Shown here in pieces: positions 13,074 to 22,900 of a DNA stretch of 64,000 nt (positions are counted from its first letter, which is position 1; each line of letters starts with the position of its first letter). The translations under genes were made by a program, and so were the position numbers. The notes below the pieces were generated by a model. That model was not told where the DNA came from and ran no database searches. It was given only the letters and a program-made list of their open reading frames with translations. Source of the DNA: Mercurialis annua (taxonomy: Eukaryota > Streptophyta > Magnoliopsida > Malpighiales > Euphorbiaceae); the NCBI RefSeq assembly GCF_937616625.2, contig NC_065570.1, positions 42,787,665 to 42,851,664 on the forward strand. The letters run 5' to 3'.

Positions 13074-14312
13074 GTGAGTATTTGTGGCATCGCGCCGATC
13101 CTCTTGCCCTTTTTCCAGTCACATCTACAGCCGATGCTTCTCTACCTGCCGCATCTCCTGTTGCTGGTAAGCTTCCCATTTACCCTTCCTTTTTTTGTGT
13201 TGGTCTGTTGTCGTTTCTTACCGTTTGCATTAAAAGATTTACCGGTAAACTCAAATGCCACTACTGCTTCTGCTTTGGTTTCTCGGAAGCGTCTACAAAG
13301 TGGTCGTTTGAATCTTCCTCCCAAGAAGAAGCCTGATACTCGCCCTCCTTCGCCTGTTGTGTCCTTTATTCTTTCGTAATTGACTGGAGTTCTTCGTCCT
13401 GCTTCCTCCGGTAGTCGGCCGATGGTTCTCCCTTCTTCTTCCCTTCATTCCGCAGTGGTCGCAACTCTTCTGGTGTTTGTTCCTCCTGTTTCAACTGCTA
13501 GCAATGCTTCTCCCGTGGATCCCTCGACTGCGTCTACATCTTATCAAGAAGGTCAAGATGACGGGGAGGAGACAGTTGTTCCTTCTGCACCTCATGGAGG
13601 TTCTCACCAGATCCTTCCGTTTGGCTATAATCGCCATGACCTGGGCGTCTTCCGCCAGGTCCGTGATTTTCTTGGCATGATGGAGACGCAATCTTTTTAT
13701 CAACGTCTAAAAGATGAGGGTCTCTTCGACTCTATTGTCCAGACACTTTTGACCGTCGTGTATGGCATTCGTATTGCTCAGCAGCATTACATTACTAAGG
13801 ATTGTGAACTAGTGGGGGAGCAGTCAGATCGCTCTTTTGTGGAGTTGCAGGTGAAGGAGGCGTTTATTGAAAGGGACCTTCTGCGAAGGGAGAATGTTGA
13901 TCTTTGCGCTGAGGTTGCTCGTCTTAAGTCTGAACGTGTTGGAATGAGAGAAGGTTTGGACGATTCCATCTTCCTTATTGCTCGTCTATTGAGGCTGCAC
14001 CGGGGAGCCTTTCTAAAGAATTAGCTGTCCTCCCACCCCGGCGGAGATACTTCCTTGCTGTTGATGCCCACTCTCTAAAGGAAGAAGCTCAGTGTTTGTT
14101 GGATGGTCATAACTCAAGCCGCACCTCATGCTATTGATCCTCCTTTTACTTCCACTGTTGCTGCTCCGGTTCTAGTTAGCCATCCGAGTCTACATCCACT
14201 GTTGGTGGGTTTTCCTTCTCCTTTTGTATCACAGTCTTTGGGCCTGCCGTATCCTAGCATGCCTTTTCTCTCTGAAGGCTTTGGATATTTGAACACACCC
14301 AACGACGGTTAA
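13074..14312 (+). pseudogene. Element B antisense ORF, C-terminal half
   Basis: This is a plus-strand reading region inside a minus-strand retrotransposon. A basic stretch (RKRLQSG...PPKKKPDTRPP) up to a TAA at 13377 continues in the same frame as a Ser/Thr/Pro-rich segment and then a coiled-coil-like part (around 13840-13980, with LLRRENVDLCAEVARLKSER) to a stop at 14022; a further frame continues to 14312. The antisense ORF of element D has the same order, basic then Ser-rich then coiled coil, after its PMD domain. The N-terminal PMD half would lie left of the hAT insertion, outside the window. The role of such ORFs in Tat elements is not established. Sequence similarity between the two copies is only structural as far as I can see. 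Confidence 0.55.
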
Positions 14313-14399
14313 TTATTTTTGTGATGCGTTTGTAATTTCTTTTTAGTAGTTTATGTATTTGTTTTGAACGATGGCCTTGTTCTTCTTTTTTGATTTATT

Positions 14400-14737
14400 G
14401 GGATGTGTTGTTTTTTTTATATCAACTCTAATTAGTTTTTTGTTGAATGATCAGCTCGTGGTCGCTTCTCTTGCTATTTTATTTTGTTGTTGTCATGTTT
14501 TTGCTTTCGAGGAATTTTCCTCAAGCAGTCTTTGTTTTCGCAACTTGGGAGATGCCCCAAAAGCCTTGTATCTTGTTGTTTGTTTTCTTTTTCTTTCCCT
14601 TTTTTTTCTTCTGAGAGATGTTTCTCGGCGTAGCGACCATTGTCTTTTTGGGAATTGTTTCCCTGTTTGATTGTTGTATTATGTATGAATTTTTTTTTTC
14701 TTTTTGCACTTTGTAGCTTCAAGACAACGTTTACTTT
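14400..14737. other. T-rich spacer between antisense ORF and integrase of B
   Basis: The plus strand is very T-rich, and the frames open here encode only low-complexity Phe/Leu/Ser runs. I see no gene; it separates the convergent ends of the antisense ORF and pol. Confidence 0.5.
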
Positions 14738-15915
14738 TCATTCATGATATAATTTCAAGTGTTCTACATTCCAGAATCTGGGCACATCTTGTCCATCTAG
14801 TGTTTCCAGGCGGTATGCTCCTCTGCCGACAGTCTTGGTTACTCGATACGGTCCTTCCCAGTTGCTTTCCAACTTTTCTATGCCAGTATTTCCTTTCCCT
14901 ATAGCCACATCTCTTAGGACCAGGTCTCCTGCCTTGAAACTTCTTGGTTGCATCTTTTTGTGGTGGTACCTAGCTGTTTGACTTCGATAAGCTTCAACTC
15001 GGATGTTGACCGCATGTCTTCTTCCTTTTAATTGGTCCATGGATCGCCTTAGTTCTTCTTCGTTTGTGTCTTCATTGTAGTGCTTTGTTCTTGTTGATGG
15101 CATTCCGATTTCGACTTGGATGATTGCTTGTACTTCGTATGTTAAGCGAAATGGTGTTTCTCCCGTCCCTTTCCTTGGAGTTGTTCTGTATGCCCAGACT
15201 ACACTGTTCAGTTCTTCCACCTAGTTGCCTTTTGCTTTGTCCAAACTCTTTTTCAACCCTTTGCAAATCGTTCTGTTGGTTACTTCTGTCATTTCGTTTG
15301 TTTGGGGATGCGCCACTGATGTAAATTATAGGTTTATGCCAAGGTTTTCACAAAAACCCCTGAAGGTTGCATTGTCGAATTGCCTCCCATAATCGTTACT
15401 AGCGTCTTGGGGATACCAAATAAGCATACTACTTCTCTCCAGAAGAACTCTTCTGCCTATTATGGAGACCGCTTCTACCTCCACCCATTTTTTGGAGTGG
15501 TCGATTGCCACAAAGATGAATTTCTGTAGGTTCTTCGCCGTTGGGAACGGTCCCATGATGTCTATTCCCAATTTTACGAATGGCCATGAGCTTTGCGCGG
15601 GCTTGGTTTCCTGAGTTGGAATGTGGGATCTGTCCCCATGCCATTGGCATTTGTCGCATTTCTTTACCAGTTCTTTGGAGTCTTCTTTAATGCTTGGCCA
15701 GTAATATCCTTGCAGGGATGCTTTTCTTACTAGGGTTGCTTGTCCCTCGTGTGCGCCGCATATCTCCTCATGTAACTCGCTCAGAATATATTGTCCCTCT
15801 CTCCGAGATACGCATCTGCACCACGGGAGGCTTATGGCCGTCTGGTATAGCGTTCCTTCGTAATCGCGTATCGACTAGCTGTCCTTCTTACTTTATGCGC
15901 TTCGTTTAGGTCTTT
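14738..15915 (-). pseudogene. Element B integrase, frameshifted
   Basis: In minus-strand order I can follow a zinc-binding part (LHEEICGAHEG ... KCDKCQ, HHCC pattern, around 15800-15640), a core beginning GIDIMGPFPTAKN with a catalytic Asp (around 15570), a second Asp region (SNDYGRQFDN), then HPQTNEMTEVTNR, where the glutamate of the triad falls. The C-terminal part (VWAYRTTPRKGTGETPFRL, WEGPYRV) ends at 14738. At least three stops or frame changes break it. The core resembles Tat-lineage gypsy integrases. The first codon of the last open frame (15220) is GTG, not a real start. Confidence 0.85.
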
Positions 15916-16400
15916 GGGGTGATCTTCTTTACTTTTGCTTTTCACGATTACGTCATCAACGTACACTTCCATTGTTTTTCCGATTTAGTCTTTGAATATG
16001 TGTTTCATCAACCGTTGGTATGTTGCTTATGTATTTTTCAGCCTGAAGGGCATCATCGTGTAGTAGTAGATTCCTTCGTCCTTGAAAAAGCTTGTTTTTG
16101 TTTGATCTTCTTCCTTCATCGGAATTTGGTTGTATTCTTGCACCATGTCCGCCAAGCTGTACATCATATACCCTGCGGTGAAGTCGACTAATTAATCGGT
16201 ATTGGGTAAGGGAAAGCAGTCCTTTGGGCATGCTTTGTTCAGGTCGGTAAAATCGACGCACATCCGGCTCTTCCGGTTTGTCTTTTTTACTAGAACCACG
16301 TTGCTTAGCCAGTCCGTGTATTTTACTTCTCTGGTGAATCCCGCCCCTAGAAATTTTCCTACTTCCTCTGCTACGATTCTTTGTTGCTTCTCCGAGTGTC
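15916..16400 (-). pseudogene. Element B reverse transcriptase fragment
   Basis: Minus-strand reading gives the order WLSNVVLVKK, CVDFTDLNKACPKD, EEDQTKTSF, MMPFRLKN and VYVDDVIVKSK (YVDD active site near 15950), spread over several frames with stops. It then passes within a few dozen bases into integrase zinc-finger sequence, so the thumb, connection and RNase H regions are deleted. It is non-functional. Confidence 0.8.
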
Positions 16401-16899
16401 ATCGCTTCTTTTGTCGAATTGATTTCATGGTTGTGTCGACATTTAATTCATGGCATGCTACATCCGGATGTACGCCCTTGATGTCAGAGGCTTTTATGGC
16501 GAACGTCCCTTCAAACTCCCGGAGCACTTTCTGGATCTCCGTTTCAGTCGCCTCTTTCATGTTGGTGCCCATTTTCACGTTTTTCCCGGTGTGGACTTCC
16601 CATGGCTTCGTTTCTCATACCGGTTCAGCTGTCGATTCCTCACATGGCAGTTCCAATATCTCGTCTATGTGGAGTAGTTCGGCTATGGCCGCCTAGTGGC
16701 TGGCTTCCGCGTCCTCTTGGCTTCCTTTGATAATCATTGTCCATGAAGAGGTCAAGATCATTATCCTTTTGTTTCTGTGTTGAGGACTGCTCCTGACTCG
16801 TAGATGAACGGCCGACCCAATATAAGGTCATATGGGAGGCTCCTTCTTACGATATGAAAAGGGGAAGTATTTGTCCTTTCCTGTCCTTTGTCGTCGTCA

Positions 16900-17165
16900 A
16901 AGTTCACTCAAATTTCCGCTGCTCCTGTCGTTTGGAGTCTACCGCCTCCCATTACTCGTATGTAGCTTGGGTTTTCCCTTACGCAGATCTGACTCCCCCC
17001 GGTCGCGCAGTAGGCCTTCTCTGTGATGACATTAACGCATGATCCCTGGTCTACCGACACTCTCTGGACCTCTCGTCCTCCTACTTTTGCCGGAACTACG
17101 ATGGCGCCTTCCATTTCTCTCGGCTCGAGATCCGGACTCGCATTGCATTCCACTACCGGCATCGT
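16900..17165 (-). pseudogene. Element B aspartic protease fragment
   Basis: The open minus-strand frame 17162-16908 contains VDQGSCVNVI, which fits the active-site D-x-G-[ST] motif of gypsy retropepsins, preceded by VGGREVQRVS. It lies upstream of the RT remnant in element orientation, as expected. About 500 bp between it and the RT (16400-16900) has lost clear reading frame. Confidence 0.65.
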
Positions 17166-18413
17166 AGTTCTCTTCCGCTTGTATCTTCTCAGCGAGCTGT
17201 CATCAGTCTCATCTATTTTTCTCTTGTTAATCGTGCTTCTTTTGTGTGTGTGTGTGCATCTTAACTTGCTTAAATGTATGGTTGTGGGTTTATAAGGTTC
17301 TAGTTGCTCACCATCTCTATCACTAGAATTTTATTTTTCTGAGAACAGTGTTCCCATAGATGTGGCAATATTTAGGGATTGTATAGGATCAGATCATTGT
17401 TATAATTTGGTGTCTAATCTATGCAAGATGATAAAATGTTTCTGGATCCGGTCCTCTTCATGGATGGGGGACCGATGTATTAATAGGTGAGCATTCCTCG
17501 TTCTTCTAATTCGATGTGGGTTATATGTTGATAGGTGCATTGGGCTTTCGCTTGTGGGCTTATTCCATCAGTACATGTGCTGGTCAATAATATAGATATG
17601 CGTATGCGATAAAAGATCCATTCATTCGACCACTGGTACAATTGAGATATTTTCTGTTTCAATGGATCTACCCTTCTTTCAACTAGTCCTTGCGGATTTT
17701 GTAATTGACTATTTTTTTTATGTGAGTGTTCTACTCGATCGTAATCAATGATCTGGGGAAGACTTCTAGTGAACTTCTCCTCTCACTACTTAGACTGTCC
17801 CGCTCCAAGATAGGCCGATGGGCTCCTGCTGGGCGGTGGACTTCGTTGTTGGTGTCCTATCCGGGCTAAAAGGTTCGTTTTAACGTGTGCCTCCCCTTCG
17901 TAAAACTTTTTCTGGCCAAATCATTTTGGCCAATGGGCCGAAACCTACTACCAGGCCGCTGTCCTTTTTGAGATAGTTAGATCGACTCACATTTCATCAA
18001 GGGTAGGGTCCGTTGACACGGAATTATCTCAAAAAAAAATTGTTTGCTTTCTTTTACCGAATGGCTCGATTTTATCGCATATGTATATAAAAACGATTGA
18101 AAATAACATGCCCATTAGGCAAGACATTTCATAAATGGGCGAACTTGATTTCATCATCGACTCTGGAATTTTAATCAAATGAAAAGTTCAAAAATAATCA
18201 AATGCAGGGAAAGCATTGCAAACAGATCACCTAGAGCCTGAGACTTGGGATAGGTCCCTGTATCCGTCTTGCTGGAGATGCGTTCGATATGGGCGCTAAT
18301 TCCTCTTGCTTCTAAGGCTTGGTCTCTTCTTGAATCTGATGTAGGACATTGAGTCTGTAGTTGAGCTTTCTCAGAAATTCTGCTGCTTTATTTGTTTGTT
18401 TGAAAGTGGTTAG
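17166..18413 (-). other. Element B gag/leader remnant without readable frame
   Basis: This interval should hold gag by position, but I found no gag motif and no long frame on the minus strand. A short TG microsatellite lies at about 17243-17256. Confidence 0.4.
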
Positions 18414-18850
18414 AACCCTCTACTGTTCCATTCTATTGAATTGGAAAGCTAAGACCTCCGTTCTCCCGCTTAGTTGTTCCGGATAGATGGGATCCATGTT
18501 GTCCCCTTTGCTTGTCCTGGGTAGACTAAACCCTCGCCGTCTCGCTTGGCTATTTTGGATTACTCAAAACTTCTGCCGTTCCATTTGGTTGTTTTGGAAA
18601 GCCGAAACCTCTGTTGTTTTATCTGGTTAATAGATGGGGTCCATGTTGTCCCTTTCGTTTATTCTAGAAAAATTAAATCACGCCATTCCGTTTGGTTGTA
18701 CTTAAATTTTTGATGCTCCACTCTGTTGCTCTAGAGAATTGAGACCTTCGTCGTCTTATTTGGTTGAAACCCTCGCCGTTCCAATTGGCTATTATAGGTT
18801 AGGTTGGAACCTTCGTTGTTCCGCTTAACTGTTCTGAGGGTCATTGAGCT
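18414..18850. repeat. Diverged tandem repeats in element B leader
   Basis: Units of about 45-60 bp recur, built on AACCCTCGCCGTTCC and TTTGGTTGTTTTGGA-type phrases. The phrase ATGGGATCCATGTTGTCCC/ATGGGGTCCATGTTGTCCC appears twice (near 18490 and 18635), which points to a higher-order unit of about 145 bp. Confidence 0.55.
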
Positions 18851-19204
18851 GAAATCCTACGTCATTCTATGTACCGTGTCTGAATTTCTATCCTTCGATA
18901 TAGTGGTCGAGCTTTTGCTTATGAAAATCACAATGTGTAATTAACTCATGGACTTTCTATATTAATCAGCATTATGCCCCCAAACTTGACAGGATGTACA
19001 TCATCAGTGATTATCAAATGTGATGAGCTCGTCACTTGTCAGCTAGCTTTTAAAAGTCTGGGAAGGTACTGGTAACCTCTTATGGGTTTATCTTGGAACA
19101 TTGGCTGCATGGCAGGTGGTACTTCCTGGATTGATCCTGATCTGAAGTTTTATGGATGAGGACTAGTTGCTTAACTGTCTGCTAATATGTCTAGGCTTTT
19201 GTAC

Positions 19205-19395
19205 TCTTAATGCTGGAGTCGTAGAAGACATTCTTAACCGTCTGTTGGCTGTCTGGATCACTGATGCTGGAGTCGTGGAAGACTTTCAGGTTCGTCCGCT
19301 ATCTAGGTCGCCAATGTTGGGGTCGTGGTAGGACCGTCATCTGGTTTGTCGATTGTCTAGGTCGCCGATGTATGAGTGGTAGGACCCTTACTGAT
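19205..19395. repeat. Second tandem repeat block in element B leader
   Basis: About four diverged units of about 55 bp are based on GCTGGAGTCGTGGAAGAC ... TGTCTAGGTCGCCGATG. Long repeat-bearing leaders are known in Tat/Ogre-type elements. Confidence 0.55.
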
Positions 19396-20550
19396 TTGTT
19401 TGGCTGGTTGCTTGACATTCTGGATGTTGCATAGGTACTGGATATAGTAGTCAGGAGCATGGCTGCAAGACAAGGGGTTAGTGCATGGTGCGTGTATATT
19501 GCTGCATCCACAAAAGGTTAGTATGATGTTTTATGTTCAGGATGCATGAGATGCATGATATGCCGATGATATGTAAAGGTTAGCTTTAATAGGTAATACG
19601 TGGCAGTTTAGCAAGTAGACAAGCTCAATATCACCGAGACATGTTGTTGCTTCCAGCCTTATTTCTCCCACACACGTGTTCCAGGCGAGGTTTGATTCTT
19701 AGGATTTATAGTCTGAACCCTCGCATCGCAATAAAAGAGTCAGCATTCCTGCAAAGCTCTCTTCAAGAAGTTATAAGCAGATAGACGACATTTATCAATG
19801 TAATGAATCTTTTATCCCTTTCTGGAAGGAGTTGAAACATGTAGGGTAAACATAGAAGTTCATTTTGAAATCTGGAATTTGATTTAGTCTTGCGGTTGTA
19901 TCTAGTGAAAGGAGTTTTCACTAGACTGGTTTATTGGAAGTTTGATCAAGCAAAGGAGTTTTACTCGATTGGATTCGTTCTTTTAGGCTTGGACTAACAT
20001 GATATTTTAGAATCTGATTTGAGACTGGAAAATTTGTTAGGCCGGACTTAAAACTGAGACTGAAATGGTAATTTTTTGAAAAATTGGATTTGGAATCATT
20101 ACATTGACATCATGCTCAATTACAAACATTATGTTGGGTATTTTCTTAGAGGGTAATGTGTAAGCTGGAATGCATGTTGGCTGATTCGATGAGTTCTAGT
20201 AGTTACCGGTTTAAGGGTCCCATAGACTAATATACCTTTGATAGGTCTCCTCAATCACGAGTACAAACGACCGAGGTACTGGGCTATGAGTAATACTGCT
20301 CCGAATAAGATGTTCTGGACGTTGGAGTGCAACGTCGAAGCGTGAGATCGGCTATGATTATCGAGGCTGGATAGAGACTCCTAGAGAGCAGGTGAAAAGA
20401 AAAGATTCTAATGCAATGCAACATGTGCAAACATGTATGGAAAATAAAGCCGGTGATTGATAAGGCGCAAGCCGCGCAGCTTAGTTCCATGGCAACCGTT
20501 TTTATAATAGTTTTGAAGACGTTTTATTTTTCAAATATGGTTGTTTTTAA

Positions 20551-20568
20551 TCCCTAGTGGAGTCGCCA
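20551..20568 (-). other. Element B primer-binding site
   Basis: On the minus strand it reads TGGCGACTCCACTAGGGA, one base different from element D's PBS (TGGCGACTCCACTGGGGA at 33328-33345). This supports both elements belonging to the same lineage. A second GGAGTCGCCACC on the plus strand at about 20650 could be a duplicated or older copy. The priming tRNA was not verified. Confidence 0.65.
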
Positions 20569-20949
20569 CTATGAGCGGAGCGGGGTTCGGGGGTCACTCG
20601 CCCAAGGCTTATGGCTGACTTCTCGATCTGAAAATGGTTTAAGAAGATGGAGTCGCCACCTAGTTCAACTAGGAAATGCCTTTTAACCGACTAGGTAACC
20701 TTACTCGCTTATGGGTAAAATTATCGTGCATCGGACCAAAGACTGGGGTTCGTGGACCTCCCCGAGACTCTTGTGCTTGGCTTATCTGTCACCGGATTTA
20801 TTTACTAGACACATTCGTTTTATTCTCATATCAACAATATATGCACCATGCAATTGGTCAAACAAGTCATCAATGCGAGGAAGAGGATATATGTTCTTGA
20901 CGGTAACCTTTTCAACTGCCTGTATTTATACACAGTCGAAAGAAACCAT

Positions 20950-21895
20950 TCTTCTTTTTTACAAATAGGACAGGAGCACCCCACGGAAAAGTACTCGGTC
21001 TAATGAAACCATTGTCCAACAACTATTCTAACTGATCTTTCAACTCTTTAAGCTCGGCAGGAGCCATCTGATACAGTAGTATCGAAATAGGAGTTGTACT
21101 AGGAACAACATCTAGGGTCATGACACGATAACACGATTCGCCTAACCCGAAAGTTTGGCGAATCCGGGTTGAGGCTTAGCGGGTACGTGTCGAAAACGTA
21201 TCAACCTGTTTATGACACGAAATAACTGGGTCGTGTCACGGGTTGACTGGCGAACCCATCTAACCCACCTAACCCGTTTACAAATTATATTATTTGTAAT
21301 AATATAAAAATAAAATAGTTATATATATAAATATAAAAAATAAAAATAAAGTTAATTATATTAATTATATCAATATATAAATAAAGTTAATTATATTAAA
21401 ATCTTATAATTTGAATATTAATTGATAAATTTGAGGTTAAAATTATATTTATATTATTTAAAATATTCTTAAATGTTAAATGGGTCGTGTTAGTCGTGTC
21501 GTGTTAGCCGTGTAATTGTGTTAATCGTGTTACCCGTTTATCTTAACGTGTTAATCATGTCGTGTCACTCGTTTAAAATTCGTGTCGTGTTAGGGTTGGA
21601 AATTTTAACACGATTAATTAAATGAGTCGTGTTCATGTTAACCCTAATCGTGTCAATAGAGTGGGTCGACACGACACGAACACGACCCGCCAACCTATTT
21701 TGACATCCCTAACAACATCAATGTAGAATTTAATATTGTGATCAGGTGGTAATCCAGGTTACTTCTCTAGAAAAACATCAGTAAACTCATCCACTATTAG
21801 AACAATGTTCATATTACCAACGTATGCATTCACATCACAAATCATTACCAAGAAACCATGACAACCCTTATTCAACATCCGCTTTACCTACTTTT
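20950..21895 (-). pseudogene. Chromoviral gypsy protease-RT junction fragment, split by a hAT element
   Basis: On the minus strand, 21895-21720 reads like the segment before the RT of chromoviruses (DEFTDVFLEK, then PGLPPDHNIKF). After the inserted element, 21112-20950 continues with TPISILLYQMAPAELKELKDQ and [18 protein letters not shown]. Those are the hallmark opening blocks of plant chromovirus RT. Two in-frame stops are visible (after LEK and after DQLE). Only about 350 bp of retroelement sequence remains; no LTR, RT palm or integrase was found beside it. The insertion falls inside the codons between the two blocks and they rejoin in frame. Confidence 0.85.
21105..21719. mobile_element. 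Non-autonomous hAT element with 8 bp TSD
   Basis: The element is 21113-21711 (599 bp). It begins TAGGGTCATGACACG, ends (inward on the other strand) TAGGGATGTCAAAATAGG, and is bordered by perfect 8 bp duplications ACAACATC at 21105-21112 and 21712-21719. Both ends are full of CGTGTC/ACACGA and ACCCG repeats around an AT-rich centre without coding capacity. TAGGG ends, 8 bp TSD and subterminal repeats are hAT features. It must be mobilised by another element's transposase. The hAT at 9103-13055 shares only TAGGG at the tip and has different subterminal repeats, so it is probably not the direct parent. Confidence 0.92.
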
Positions 21896-21899
21896 ATGT

Positions 21900-22669
21900 T
21901 TATTCCACCATTATTTTTATGCTTATTCCATCATTGACAAATGATGATTTTGCTGAAATTTTATTATTTGATTAGAGCAGTGTAAATTTATGAGAGTATT
22001 GTGTTATTATAAAAATTGTGTTGGAGAAGTTTTGATAATTTGAATTAGTTTGTTGTACGTAATTATAACTATTTGTTTTTTTTAATTATTATAATTGTTT
22101 ATTAAACTTTCAAAATCCATTACTTTTAAAAATAAAGTATAAGTTGAATTAAAGTAGATATTGGAGTACAAATAAAATCTTCTACTACATGGTTTAGTGG
22201 GTGTTGTTATTTCAGTTTTTTTTTAATATTCATAAAATAATATTATTACAAGTTTACTGCTAGACTATTTATATATAAAATTTACAATATTATTGTCAAA
22301 TATCTATGATTTTAGTGGTTGGCAAACAAATTATAGTTCGGTTGGCTTCACTTGTATTGCACTTTTTAGAGGGTGTAGGTTTGACCTACCCCTCTGCAGC
22401 TAGTAGGCTGAATTTAAAAAAGTAAAATTTTAAAATAATAATAATACTATAACTAATTTCCGCTAATCCCACTAATCATATTTTAGATAAGAAAAGTGGT
22501 ACCAAACTGTGAATTATGACAAATGTGAGATACCTTAGAGTAATTTTTCTTTAAAAAAAACAAAATTTTAATTAAATTTTATTTCAGATAAGAAAAGTGG
22601 TATGCAATGAACTGTTATAAATAAATTTTTACACCGAATTATATTAAAATATATTTTTTATATCTTACT
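21900..22669. other. AT-rich intergenic sequence
   Basis: I see no gene or recognisable element here. A homopurine/AT-rich character with short open frames only. Confidence 0.5.
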
Positions 22670-22900
22670 TAAGATAGATTTTTAGGCAGCTCAGTCCACT
22701 ACGACTACGTTATCCATGAACTGAGCCAATAATATTATAATATTTATTAAAATGATGGTATTTTTATAATTTTGTTTGCTAATTTTTTATATTTTTAAAT
22801 AATAATATTATAAAAATACTCTTATTTTAATGAAGTGTTATAGTATTATTGGCTCAGTTCGCAGATGACGTGGTGGAGTGAATCTATTTAAAAATTTCTC
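22670..22900. mobile_element. Fold-back MITE
   Basis: The left arm (about 22672-22765) and the right arm (about 22810-22898) are inverted copies. CTGAGCCAATAATA with the following AT-rich sequence on the left returns as TATTATTGGCTCAG on the right, and the outer AGTCCACTACG matches the CGTGGTGGAGT region. The fold-back covers nearly the whole element. TSD and superfamily are not determined. A possible related fragment (AGGTAGATCCAGTCTACCACG region) lies near 60970. Confidence 0.7.

Larger units (their letters stand above)
13056..20570 (-). mobile_element. Element B: decayed Tat-lineage gypsy retrotransposon
   Basis: Read on the minus strand the order is PBS (20551-20568), a long leader with tandem repeats, protease (near 17.1 kb), RT (near 16.2 kb), integrase (15.9-14.7 kb), then an ORF in the opposite orientation (13.1-14.3 kb). 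Pol followed by an antisense ORF is the layout known from the Tat/Retand/Ogre group of plant Ty3/gypsy elements. No LTR could be delimited: the 5' LTR should begin just right of 20568, and the 3' LTR side is cut off by the hAT at 13055. Most of gag and the RNase H region are missing or unrecognisable, and all domains are frameshifted. Confidence 0.7.

Noticed and set aside
14371..14904. Plus-strand hydrophobic ORFs
   Set aside because: They arise from a T-rich tract; no start context, motif or homology-like blocks.
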